Shown here piece after piece: positions 48,364 through 58,786 of a stretch of DNA of 64,000 bases (position 1 is the stretch's first letter; every line of letters begins with the position of its first letter). Below the pieces are notes generated by a model. The model did no database searches. It saw only the letters and a program-made list of their open reading frames with translations, and had not been told where the DNA came from. Source of the stretch: Ziziphus jujuba (lineage: Eukaryota; Streptophyta; Magnoliopsida; Rosales; Rhamnaceae). The stretch spans positions 18,125,001-18,189,000 of the forward strand of contig NC_083387.1 in NCBI RefSeq assembly GCF_031755915.1. The letters run 5' to 3'. The position numbers and the translations under genes were made by a program.

Positions 48364-48376
48364 AACTTTGATACCA
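48364..48376 (-). other. Copia-2 primer binding site
   Basis: AACTTTGATACCA (complement TGGTATCAAAGTT) abuts the LTR. It resembles the methionine tRNA primer motif with one change in the core. Confidence 0.8.
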
Positions 48377-48552
48377 TGTAAAATACTTGTGCAAACAAAT
48401 TGAAAAGCTTACTTTATTGATTTAGCAAAGCTGATATTTATACAAAGTACACAGTGGATAGGTAGTGGAGATAAGTATACAATAAAAAATTAATCAAAAT
48501 CTACTTATAGTAGATTAAGGATAACTATAGGAAAACTAACTAATCTCTATCA
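48377..48552 (-). repeat. Copia-2 5' LTR
   Basis: 176 bases, matching 42700-42874 with roughly fifteen differences by eye, so the insertion is not recent. Confidence 0.95.
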
Positions 48553-48770
48553 TATGGTACTTCTGGAGCATAGATTCGAATATGCAATCCTAGCTCATAT
48601 ATTTATATATATATATTTTTATAGATTTATATATTATTGAAATCTTCAAATGTGAGTTTCATTGCATCGCTCCTATATATGTTACTTCAGGAGGATATAT
48701 TCGAATATGCAATCCTAGCTCATATATATATATATATATATATATTATTGAAATCTTCAAATGTGGTTTC
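48553..48770. repeat. Tandem duplication at the Copia-2 target
   Basis: The segment CATTGCATCGCTCC...CTTCAAATGTG is present twice. Copy 1 is split by Copia-2 (42677-42699 plus 48553-48659); copy 2 is 48660-48770. The internal TA run differs in length. Confidence 0.85.
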
Positions 48771-49230
48771 ATGGATGACTTGGAAAACTGACATTTGAAA
48801 ATTTTCTTGTAATGATTATTATGTAATTAAAATAATAAAAAGGAAAAAGATCAATCTGGCTTTTTTTTTCATGTCTGTTGTTTGCTTAAATCCCATATAT
48901 TCCATGGTCTCAAATTCATCGTAAGGACGACGTTTATATTTTAAATTAGCACCACAAAGTAAAATGCCGAGTGCCTTTTTGTTGAAGCTTTTGGGCATAT
49001 GACGTCTTTAAATTCATTAGTCCTCATGATCCGAGCGCTAATTGAACCGATCCATCGATATTAAATCTTAATTGATTGGCTGGAGATAATTTTTCTGATT
49101 GCACTGTTGCCGATGTCGACCCAAACTCATAGATGGCTTGCTACACAAAATGTTATTGGCTGTGAAATTAATTTATGCATATGGTTTAGTATCATCAGAT
49201 CTATTTACATGTTCCGTTTCTCTATACACA
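48771..49230. other. Intergenic spacer
   Basis: No gene, RNA or element recognised. Confidence 0.5.
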
Positions 49231-49283
49231 CATGCATATATTATAAATTGGTTTAAGCCAAAAAAAAAAAAAAAAAAAAAAAG

Positions 49284-49417
49284 AATATATTATAAATTGA
49301 CGAAATGGTCTAATTCGGTTGGCGAACACCGCTATCCGTATTAAAGATGTGTGGATTCGAATCACTGGTGCAGTATAGGAGACAGCAAAAATAAATAAAT
49401 AAATAATATATTATAAA
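49284..49417 (+). mobile_element. tRNA-derived SINE candidate
   Basis: A body at 49297-49404 starts with a tRNA-like head: A-box-like TGGTCTAATTCGGTTGG (49306-49322) and B-box-like GGATTCGAATC (49353-49363), the usual RNA polymerase III internal promoter pair. It ends in an (AAAT)n tail. It is flanked by AATATATTATAAA at 49284-49296 and 49405-49417, a perfect 13-base direct repeat typical of L1-type target duplications. A third copy of the flank (49236-49247) precedes a poly-A run at 49260-49282, perhaps from an earlier insertion. Confidence 0.68.
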
Positions 49418-49419
49418 CC

Positions 49420-49960
49420 GATAAAATTACTGATAAGAAAAAGAGATGAAGTTATGCTATTGCAATTGAACATCGGAAATAAGTTAAAGGTAAAGAACGT
49501 AGCTTTTGTGCGATCGCATATTTTTTATTCCATTGATTAAAGATTTGTGCTGCTAACATATTATAAAAGAAAAGAAAAAGACAATGGAAGAGAGAATTGA
49601 AAAGAGTAATGTAACTATATTATTCTACATATTTTACAAGGATGATAAAAGTTCTATTTATAAATTCTTTCATAAGATATATAATTACAATAATATGCAG
49701 ATAATTAAGCTTGAAAATAAAAACAAATCATATCTAATAAATATATCTTATTTGAAAGGATAAGAGGCCTATACAATTGATAATAATAAAAATATCTAAT
49801 AAATATGTCCTTACTGTTTGGCGTGGACTTTATAAATAAAACCTCCAATTATTTCATAAGTATCTAGTTTTGGATTCTTCTTGCTCAAAAAAGAATATCC
49901 ATAACCCTAAAATGACAAATATGACCTCTGATCACAATATAATTGAATTCCCAATTCTAC
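49420..49960. other. Upstream intergenic region of the ribonuclease gene
   Basis: AT-rich, no coding frame. I see no clear element boundary; promoter sequences of the downstream gene probably lie here. Confidence 0.5.
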
Positions 49961-49963
49961 TTT

Positions 49964-49971
49964 TATATAAA
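49964..49971 (+). promoter_or_regulatory. Putative TATA box of the RNS2-like gene
   Basis: TATATAAA lies 82 bases before the ATG at 50046. A start near 49995-50005 would give a 5' leader of about 45 bases. Position and match are good, but AT-rich DNA makes chance hits common. Confidence 0.55.
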
Positions 49972-50045
49972 ACTTACAGGAAGTCTAGAAACACGGAGGA
50001 ACATTGGGTTTCACTGGAGAAATACCAAGAATTTGGGTCTGAAAA

Positions 50046-53000
50046 ATGAAAATGGCTTCTCTCTTTGCCCAGTTGCTCTGTATCTTGATGATAACAATGG
50101 CTTCCATTGCTATTATAGAGGCTAAAAGAATTGGAATAGAAATTGGAAGCAGAGAAGTAGCAGAGTTCAGAGAGTTCGATTACTTCGTCTTGGCGCTGCA
50201 ATGGCCTGGAACATTCTGTCACCGCACCGACCATTGTTGTTCCTCCAACGCCTGCTGCCGACGGTTTCTCAATTTCTTACCCTTTTCTCTAAACCCTTTT
50301 TATGTTTAATTTTTTTTTATAATTATTCTATTTATTTAATTTTAATTGGAAGATGATTTTTGTGGTTTTATTTGTGACTAGTTTGGTTAATCGGACTGAT
50401 TTTTGCCCTTGAGTGGTTCTTCTAAGTGATTTTTAATCAGTTGGTTTATATGTAAACTGTGTGGGTGGATAGGATCATATAGAATGTGACAGAGGGAAAC
50501 CTTACAACGATCCTCTCTCTTCCGTTGTAGATTTATTATAGATGGTGCATATTTGCATATTTTTGTGATGCTCTTCGATTGGTAATTGATGCTGAAACCC
50601 AAATTCAGTCCGAGCAGGTGCACTAAGCTTAGACATCTTTAACTACTTTCGCTTTGACATCTTCAATCTTCTTTTCCCTGAAATTTGCTTTGTGAAGTAT
50701 TTATTTCCTGACATTGCTGAATTTTATAATTGCCATTTTTGTCATTTGTTCAGCTCTAACTACCATCCAGCTTAATTGACTTATTGTGTCTATGTATGTA
50801 TGCAGCTTTTTACAGCAATTTTTGGGGCGATAAACTGTTAAATTTTTGTAGTTTTGTTGACAATATACTTTTACAATGGCAAACTTGATAATGGGAACTT
50901 GACATTTTATCAATCTGAATTTTCTTTTTCAGCTCAAATGCTCCAACTGAGTTTACAATCCGTAAGTATAAGGTTGCCTAACTGTTATTATAACTGGTCT
51001 TTATATGTATGGCTACATTATTAAAACCTCTTCTACTACAAAGCATCATTGGTAATCCATTATTTAATTTTCTTTCAGAAGGAATTCCTTGAATATGGCA
51101 TCGTTGTGATAATGAAATTGCACTTTCATATTTTAAGAAACACTGACCTTCTAAGCACTAGAAGAAGCACATAAAAGTTGATTATTTATAATGTTTCCTG
51201 ATTTTGACTTCATTGGGAAAAAGATTTTCAAACTTTTTTATTGAGTCTGAAACTCAAATGGGCCTATACAACCTTTTGTTTATTTCTTATGATGGACCTG
51301 ATGATTGTAGACTTGTAGCATGTTATACAAATCTCCTATGAGGCTGGGAGGGTGCCAAGAAAAATATGCTGATGTATTTTCTGTACTTGAATGGTAGATG
51401 GGTTGTGGCCTGACTACAACGATGGAACCTGGCCTGCCTGCTGCACCCATGAAAGCTTTGATGAAAAAGAGGTGTGTTTAGTAATTCATACTTGGTAATT
51501 TTCTGGGACTGCAGTATCTAAGAAATTGTTTAGCAATTAAGAATCATTACCATGATGTAAAATAGGTGAATTAGGCATACTTACTGGGAGTAGAAAATCT
51601 CACTTCTTCACTCATGTCATGTATTGACCTGCAGTATCACTTACTGCACCTTGGAGCATTAGTGTTAATATGATCAACTATAAATTTTCCACAGTGGTTC
51701 ATTTTTTGCAATACAAATAGTTATGGTGAATTCTTTGTTTGGTCGTTGCAATTACATTTCAGAGCATAATTTTTGGATGTATGCTCTAGCGGTGGTAACT
51801 GTCTCATCTTGTATACTATACTAGTTTTGGTTTCATTTTGTAGATCTCAACGTTACTTGATGCTCTAGAGAAGTATTGGCCATCTCTAAGTTGTGGTAAA
51901 CCATCAACCTGCCATGGCGGGAAAGGATCATTTTGGGCTCATGAGGTGCTAATCAAATTTGGACTTTGTTTGTATTGGAGTTTTTAATGACCACTGTACA
52001 GATTTCAAAACTAACAATTTTTCATGTTTATGTTTCTTTGATGGCCGAAATGGATAATATACGTTTGCAGTGGGGTAATATTCTTCATCTTTTTCTCAAG
52101 TGTTTCTGTTGTCCAGACTTCTTGACCTTGTGTAAGATAAAAAGTTGCTACATCTCTATAAAGGATATGGGACTTTTGTCTTCACTAAATGAAAGCCTGG
52201 CAGCTTTTGAAATTTGATGCATTTGACTCACGATTCTTGTAAATTCATATTTTAAATCCACATCACTGAAGCTTTTCTCTTTGTTGATGTTTTTCCTTTT
52301 GTTGGTCCACTTAGGTCCCTTTTTGTTTGTGGTAAAGTTTTGAGGGAATTATTTCATGGGAATTAGTTTCTAGGAATCACTTTTTCTTTCTAGTGTTAGT
52401 GGGAAAAAAAATGTAGGATTTAAATGCAGTTAAAAGGTTAAATGTATTAAAAATAAGGTAAGATGTCATCAAAAATATATGTAAAACTAATTTCTATGGG
52501 AATGTTAGGATAAAAAATTAATTTCTCTTGGAATGTGAGAAGGACACTGATTCTAGAGAACTAGATTCATCCCAACTCGCCCAAATATTGAGAATCAAAT
52601 TCCTTTTGGGTGCAATTTTGACTACAAAAAATTACCCAAATACATGGAAACTTCACTTTCCCTTGGAATCTCATATTTGCACGAACTTTGATATGAACCA
52701 AACAAGACCTTAGAGATACGAAATGAAATTGCAGGGTAGTTAGAGGAATTACTACTATAGTGATGTATGCATATATTATGTTTGAAGCATATATAATTTT
52801 TGTTAGATGATTCATTTTTTATTTTTTTTTTAATCACATGTTGCTTTATAATTTTTTTTTTATTTTTTATTTTTTGTTATTTTTTGTCATGTTTAATAGA
52901 CAAGTTGCATAAGAACTTTTGATGGCTTCTTGTTCTTTCTCTTTCTTTCAATAAGATAAGAATAAATTGTCATAATCTGATGAGGTGAAATTGCTCTATT

Positions 53001-56000
53001 GCGGTTGGTCTGTCATTGGCATGCACATCACATATATGTCTTTCATTTCTAGTTAAATTTTTGTTCCTTGGTTCATTTTTGCATTGTTACTTTCAGAGAA
53101 GCACGGGACTTGTTCCTCTCCTGTTGTTCATGATGAATACAGTTACTTCTTAACGACCCTCAATGTCTATTTCAAACACAATGTCACTGTAAGTTTTCAA
53201 GAAAGTGAACTTAAAATCAACCAAAACCTTTTTAAGTTTCAGGATAGCTATTTGCTTATTATAGACGTAACAATCCAATAGTATTCTATCATTTATCATT
53301 TTCATATTATGCAATTTTGCTGCATCAAGGTGTAGAAACTTCTTGATTGCATTTGCATATCATCCATTGATGGAAGCTTTGCCCTTAAAGATTTATTAAT
53401 GTTGGTTGCTTATATTATCAAATACTAGTGTGTTTGGTTATTTGTATATGAATAATGAGATTAAATCAATTTAGATATTTGGAACATTCTATGGGGTTTA
53501 TATAATATGAATATATTTCAGTTTTATAGTTTACACGGAATAGCTTCAAACCATACTGGCAGGATAGTAATAACAGCTCTTGCATATAATCAAACTATAA
53601 AACTATGTATCAGTTAACGAAATCAATTGTTTTATCACTTATGTAAATTTACATTCTATGAACATTATTGTGTGTAAATTAGTTAAATTTTTTGGATTTG
53701 TTCAGTGTATAAATTATTTAACATTTATATAAGTTGTTTACTTATACTTATTTTCCCAATACTATGCCAGAGTGTCTTGAAAGAAGCAGGATATGTACCT
53801 TCTAATAAAGAAAAATACCCACTTGGAGGCATTATTTCTGCCGTTCAAAATGCTTTTGGAGCAACCCCGTTGTTGATTTGCAAAAATGGTGCAGTGGAAG
53901 AACTTCGCCTGTGCTTTTACAAGGATTTTAAGGTTAGATTCCTGCCTAGTATTCACTTTAGATTCAATGTGAATTAAGGGTTGGTATCAGTCGCTTCTTT
54001 TAGATTGTGAAGTCAAACCTTATGGTAGATTGTGAAGTCAAAACTGTAGAAATGATTGCTAAAATATTTTGTCTCATCTGTTCTTCCCTGCTGAGGACTA
54101 TTATATATTTACTCCATAGCATCCATGGCCTGGAGTCTCATTAATAGAATTATTCTCTCATTATATTATTCAATTTATTCTCCTCTTTTAGAATTGCATA
54201 CCAGGCATAAGTTTGATGATGAAAATATATTGAGATAGGCATTTTAAGAGAAACCCCATTCTGTCAAGTGATTAATATTTGGGATGATTAGATAGAGTTT
54301 TAAGAGAAATCTCTTGGTACAGTTTGATGGTCAAGTAATATGTTTTTGTTTCTCATGCATGAGGAAGACTCCTATTTGTTCTGAGTGTTTGATTTTATTG
54401 CAGCCACGTGATTGTGTTATTGGATCTACTGGTCAAAGTTTTGTGCTATCTTCAAGAAGCTCATGTCCTCATTATGTCAGCTTACCAATACCAGAATATG
54501 CATCATTTGGTAACTTCCTAATGCTATGATTGATTATGGATAAAATAAAATGGCGACATCATAATTTGTCAAATATTTGATTGTATGCATATGTTTTCTA
54601 TCCATAAATTGTGGTGTAATTGCCTTGCAAGGGATGTGTCCAATTGTTTGTTTGAGCTTGTCAGTTCTTGTTCTTATCTATCAATTTTCTCCATGTAAAA
54701 TTGGTTGCATGTCTTTGATTTAATTTGATGTAATTAGTCATAAAATGCTGAACCTGTTTAACTTAATTTATGATAAATAATTTTATTTAGAAGATGATAT
54801 TAATAATCAATCAGAGACTCCAGAACTGGAAATAGTGATGTTGTCCTAGCTGTATGAATCATATCTATCTTGATATATGCAACTCCATCTAGGCATGATT
54901 CTTAAATCCAAAAGATGTTTCCTTGGCTTTGAGCTTCTGAGCTTTTGTGGTAGTGTAAATTTAATCCTTAAGTTTTCAACTGTAGCAATTAACTCCCAAA
55001 ACATTTTTGTTTTTGCATGTCCTCGGAAACTTAGAGTAGGTGAAAATTCTCCCAATTTATGTCCTACCATACGATCTGTTATATAAATTGGCAAATGCTC
55101 CTTTCCATTATGGATAGCAATAGTATGTCCGATCATTGTCGGTATAATGGTAGACGCTCAGGACTTGAGAAATGTATTGAATCGATTCTTTTTAATGAAT
55201 AGATCCGATTGCAACTTCGAATATGGAATTCAAAGGGATGAAATAGGAAATGGTACTCTGAATCATAGAACTATAATGAAATATACAATCAACCAACATT
55301 TATCAAATTTGAAAAAGAGTCGGAAGAAATGGTTTGATCCTCTTATTTTTATTTCTCGAACCAATTAGACCTTTTGAATAACAATGAAGAAGACCTTATG
55401 AAAATGAAACATTTTCGCATAGAAGATATGAAACATATATTGGACATTCTAGAAATAGAAAAGTATTTTGCATAAATTTTAAGGGATTATTTCTTTTTTT
55501 TTTCCCCCCAAAAAGAAAAGATAAAAATGAGTTTTGAATCTTTAGCACATTCCAAATACTCGGAATAGATCCAAAAATTGTACTTATTCTTTCTATCCAT
55601 ATGGGGGCTTCCTTCAATGTTCCACTAAAATTATTTCAGTAAATAGCAGAATCATAGATAGGGAACTATACTAGCAACTTAATTTTATTGTAGAAGTTTT
55701 CGGGATCAATGATTGGACCATGCAAACTAGAAATACCTTTTCTTGGATTAAGGAAGAGATTACTCTGTATTTATTAGTTTACTACAGTCATAACAATAGC
55801 TTTTACTTCTCTCTTGTAAATATTATTGAAGCACAAAGATCAAGAACAAAATGTAATGGTAACTGTTTTATTTATTTTTGGGTTTAGACAAAGACTTTGT
55901 TAGTAAGAAGTATAATATTAATGTCTTTTTGCACTTGGGTTTAAAGGAAAACTTCAGTAGTAAGACAGCATAAATGTCTGGCCTTTTAGATAGACCCATT

Positions 56001-56839
56001 TAACAGTATGTGGATGGTGAGTGCATATTTGTAAGGTACTAGTTAGTTTGAACATATATAAGAGGTCAATGGACACTAATCGAAAAATTTAGGGGCCCCA
56101 ATGCTGCAATTCGAAGTTTTAAAGGTGAAACTGGCATTCCTCTAATATGCAAGAGACTGATATGTTTCCCTTAATTTGAAATCTCTGTTTATCTACTTAT
56201 CATGGTCTTGGTTAGCCTTTACAACTATTTCTATCCTGTTCTTGCAACTGCTGAGGTTACATGGGCACCACTTTCCAGTCGATTACTGCTGGGTGTTATA
56301 GCATCTCTGTCACAATAAGTGGTTTTTCTTCTTGGTTGACTCAGTGGGGAGTGTCTCTATATCATCTGGAAATTAAAGTATGCAATTAAACATGATCTTC
56401 TACTTCAGAATGAATGATATGATCAATATGTATCTACATGAGAATTACAATTTAGTCTCTCTCAAATAAATAATGTTGACTTATTAGATCAAAAAAATGT
56501 TATTGTTTCAAAACTTCTCACACTATCTTACCGGCTGTTGGTATGTGCAAATATAAGGTTGTGTAATCATTATGTGACTGTTTGGCCTTTGATTGAGTAA
56601 GCATTTGCTTACCTTTTTTTTATTTTTTCATTTTCATTTTTTATTTATTTTTACTTTGGTTTATTTTCTTTATTATTCTTGAATAGATGGCCGTAATATT
56701 ATATGTTATAAGATTTTATTATTGTTTGTTTGGCAATGAATACTTTCTTTAGCCTACTAATCATCTTTTAGCTATCGAACCAGGGGTTGAAAGTGCTGAA
56801 ACTACCATTTCATCTGTGCTCGGCGATGAAGCTCTTTGA
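50046..56839 (+). CDS. RNS2: RNase T2 family S-like ribonuclease (RNS2 type), nine exons
   Basis: Exons by my reading: 50046-50263, 50933-50961, 51398-51471, 51844-51945, 52071-52074, 53097-53188, 53771-53932, 54404-54509, 56784-56839. All introns are GT-AG, phases match, total 843 nt, 280 residues. RNase T2 enzymes cleave RNA through a 2',3'-cyclic phosphate; RNS2 relatives act in vacuole and ER on ribosomal RNA. Residues 1-26 look like a signal peptide ([21 protein letters not shown]). The substrate-site motif [12 protein letters not shown], active-site motif 1 FTIHGLWPDY (His 83) and motif 2 FWAHEWEKHGTC (Glu 141, His 145) are intact, as are cysteines such as CCSSNACC and [15 protein letters not shown] is a possible glycosylation site. 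The C-terminus extends past the enzyme core, as in vacuolar RNS2. The exon 1 donor (CG|GTTTCT) is weak but is the only one that keeps the frame. Confidence 0.95.
52071..52074 (+). other. Four-nucleotide micro-exon of the RNS2-like gene
   Basis: TTTGCAG|TGGG|GTAATA. Exon 4 ends in phase 0 (GCT CAT GAG) and exon 6 begins AGAAGCACGGG. Joining them directly breaks the frame and loses a residue. Inserting TGGG restores Trp 142 and the first base of Glu 143 in the motif HEWEKHG. Flanking intron lengths are 125 and 1022 bases. Confidence 0.88.
52311..52712. mobile_element. Tourist-like MITE candidate in intron 5
   Basis: A 396-base block (52314-52709) runs from GGTCCCTTTTTGTTTG to CCAAACAAGACC, imperfect inverted ends, flanked by TTA on both sides (52311-52313, 52710-52712). 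TTA duplications and GGTC...TGTTTGG ends are typical of PIF/Harbinger-derived MITEs. The ends pair only with gaps, and TTA is easy to find by chance. Confidence 0.55.
55011..55157 (-). pseudogene. rps19: Plastid rps19 fragment in intron 8
   Basis: Minus-strand translation reads [20 protein letters not shown] and continues through [19 protein letters not shown], the C-terminal half of plastid ribosomal protein S19. It stops short of the normal C-terminus. Being inside a nuclear intron and joined to another plastid gene, it is a nuclear plastid insertion and has no coding role. Confidence 0.9.
55150..55368 (+). pseudogene. ycf2: Plastid ycf2 fragment in intron 8
   Basis: Plus-strand frame from about 55150: [20 protein letters not shown], later [16 protein letters not shown] and [13 protein letters not shown], an internal piece of the very large plastid Ycf2 protein. 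The join to rps19 falls at about 55150-55157 with a short shared stretch. The two genes are on opposite strands here and are not adjacent in typical plastid genomes. Confidence 0.9.
55369..55719. other. Probable further plastid-derived sequence
   Basis: A minus-strand frame at 55617-55396 ([20 protein letters not shown]) is unusually clean for an intron and may be organellar, but I do not recognise it. The part just before 55720 could be the spacer upstream of petA. Confidence 0.4.
55720..55766 (+). pseudogene. petA: Plastid petA 5' end in intron 8
   Basis: ATG at 55720 followed by a frame [15 protein letters not shown], the start of the cytochrome f precursor, then homology ends. Only about 16 codons, so the call depends on recognising the leader peptide. 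Third identified piece of the plastid mosaic. Confidence 0.75.
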
Positions 56840-57520
56840 GATCTTGGCAGCATGTATGTGTTGTGAAATGCCCAATTTGTTGAGTTCCTATCTGTATCAG
56901 CCAAATTATGAGGTTCATAGTTAATCTTTATGCTAAATGCTGCATAAATTCAGACCATCCCAACACATTAAATTTACGAGCTGTAGGAAAATTCCATTAT
57001 TTCCCAATCTGTCTTACGTTGTGTAAAATTAATCTGAATGTTTATACATCAAATTCACTAGTGCCGAGGTTAAAGCCTCGTCAAGTTACAGGGCCAGGTA
57101 TTTAGATTCTTCCTGATAAAAGAAATTCCCTTTTCATGTTTGGCTTTCCAAAATATCATGGTTGGTCCAACTCTATACAGAAGAGGTGCTTCCTATTTGA
57201 AAAATTATGTTGCTGACTTTGTTGGAGTTGGCAGTCTTTCTTCAGCTTGGTTCAAGTAACTACTTTTAGCCAGGGTCCATAAATGGCGACCACCCATGGA
57301 GAGGCCAAACTTTGGTTATGTTTGGTTTGTAATAAAGTTTAAGGTCAGTTTCATCCACCTGAGGATTGGTAAAAATACATTTACATCTCTGAGATTTAGA
57401 AAATCTCCTGAGTAAAATAATAACAATAAATTAATTAAAAAAATCCTGAGGAATATATATATATATATATATTTATTTTTTTTTTTTTTTTGAAAAAAAT
57501 ATATATAGGTTTAATAATTA
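56840..57520 (+). other. 3' flank of the RNS2-like gene
   Basis: Probably contains the 3' untranslated region; no definite polyadenylation signal chosen (AATAAA-like sequences occur, for example AATAAAG at 57331). No other gene seen. A TA run lies at about 57456-57473. Confidence 0.5.
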
Positions 57521-57522
57521 TC

Positions 57523-57884
57523 AGAGGATGGCAATTGGGATGGATTCACGCCCTACATCTGTAGTTATCTACTCTGCCTCTAACCTAGGAATGTCATTGT
57601 AGTGGGACAGAATTGGTTTTTAAAATTTCATTTCTGTTTTTTAGGATAATTTTCCATTCCATTCCTATAGTTTTTTCTATTTCTTTAAAAGCGGGACGAG
57701 GACGGAGATTTTCCAATCGAAAAAGGGGTGAGATGGTTTTTCATTTTTATTTTTTTAATTATTTTTTAAAGAGTCAGATTCTCAAAAAAAACATGTACTT
57801 ACTGGGTTTTGGATGTAACTAGCAAGATCCATGTGTGTATGTCCTCCATTACTACTCCTAATCTGTACCTTGCCATCTTTCACC

Positions 57885-57918
<34 letters not shown>

Positions 57919-58786
57919 CCTTTAAAACAAATAATCAATCATAATAATACAACTTTCTTAACATAAAATAATTAACTAAAATATGCTAATTTCTTTTGTG
58001 TTTCTGCAAATGCTTTAAGCAGAAGAAAGAGAAACTTAGGACAGGAAAGCAGAGAGACAGAGTTGTTTATCAAGAAAGAAAATTTAGAGGAAGAAGAAGA
58101 AGAAGAAAAAAAAAACCTTTTAGAGGAAGAAGTAAAAAACCTTTCTGGTGAGAGGAGGAACAGCAGGACGATAAGGCTGATGAGGATTGTGGGGATCAAC
58201 AGCGTACAAGTCAGCCTTCAGATACTAATCGCTTTCACAGGATGAAGAACTTTAGCGGATCAAAATACTGAGTAATTGGAAGCTCATTTGCATAATCCCA
58301 GTCCCCAAATGCTGGTATCTGACCACTCCTTTTGCAGTAATCCTTTTTCATTTACATTCACAAACCAAAAACAAAACATATCAAACATCAACAAAGGAAA
58401 GATTCAGCACAAAAACAATGCCAGATCAAACAGAACAAAAAACAGATTTTGTTTGGTGGTCGGCAAGCACCTTGCTTGGTGGTGGTGGTGAAGCTTGGTG
58501 GCAGCAGCTTGGTGGCGGCAACTTGGTGTTGAAGCTTAGTGAATGGTGCAGTCCCATAAGAAAATGATATTTTACATAAATAAAATTATAAAAAAAAAGT
58601 AATAAATAAATATATATATTAGGTTGGGTTCGGGTTGGGATTTTTATTCCTTGGCTCTAGTCCGTCCTTGATTCGGATTTTAAATTTTTGCCCCAAGTCC
58701 ACCTTGCAATCTCGATTTTTTGGGACAAGTTGGGATGATGCACCCTAGGTAACGGATCGTTTGAGGCAAATTGTCATTCCTACTCT
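57523..58786. mobile_element. Possible hAT-type non-autonomous element
   Basis: The ends AGAGGATGGCAATTGGGA (57523) and the complement of CAATTGTCATTCC-like sequence at 58770-58786 resemble each other. The flanking segments (GCGGGACGAGGACGGAGATT, TTGGGTTCGGGTTGGGATTT) recall a widespread plant hAT repeat. No 8-base duplication was found. The middle (57970-58550) looks unrelated: a GAAGAA-rich stretch and a GGTGGTGGTGGT run. Confidence 0.3.
57887..57917. repeat. (AAT)n microsatellite
   Basis: About ten ATA/AAT units. Confidence 0.95.

Larger units (their letters stand above)
42700..48552 (-). mobile_element. Copia-2: Ty1/copia element with short LTRs
   Basis: LTRs of 175 and 176 bases (42700-42874, 48377-48552), target duplication TATGG (42695-42699, 48553-48557). 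Minus-strand order from the right: gag, zinc knuckle, protease, pre-integrase module, integrase, reverse transcriptase, RNase H. A solo gypsy LTR (46275-47393) interrupts it between gag and protease. Multiple stops and frameshifts make it dead. Confidence 0.96.

Noticed and set aside
49296..49370. A functional tRNA gene.
   Set aside because: The A- and B-box-like motifs are present, but the sequence does not fold into a full cloverleaf by eye and it has an A-rich tail with target duplications. A SINE fits better.
49560..49830. AT-rich block upstream of the RNS2-like gene with LTR-like phrases (TTATTCTACATATTTTACAA).
   Set aside because: No TG...CA ends with a 5-base duplication could be identified, so it is left as intergenic.
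53441..53600. TGTGTTTGGTTATTTG in intron 6 resembles a MITE end.
   Set aside because: No matching inverted end or target duplication was found.
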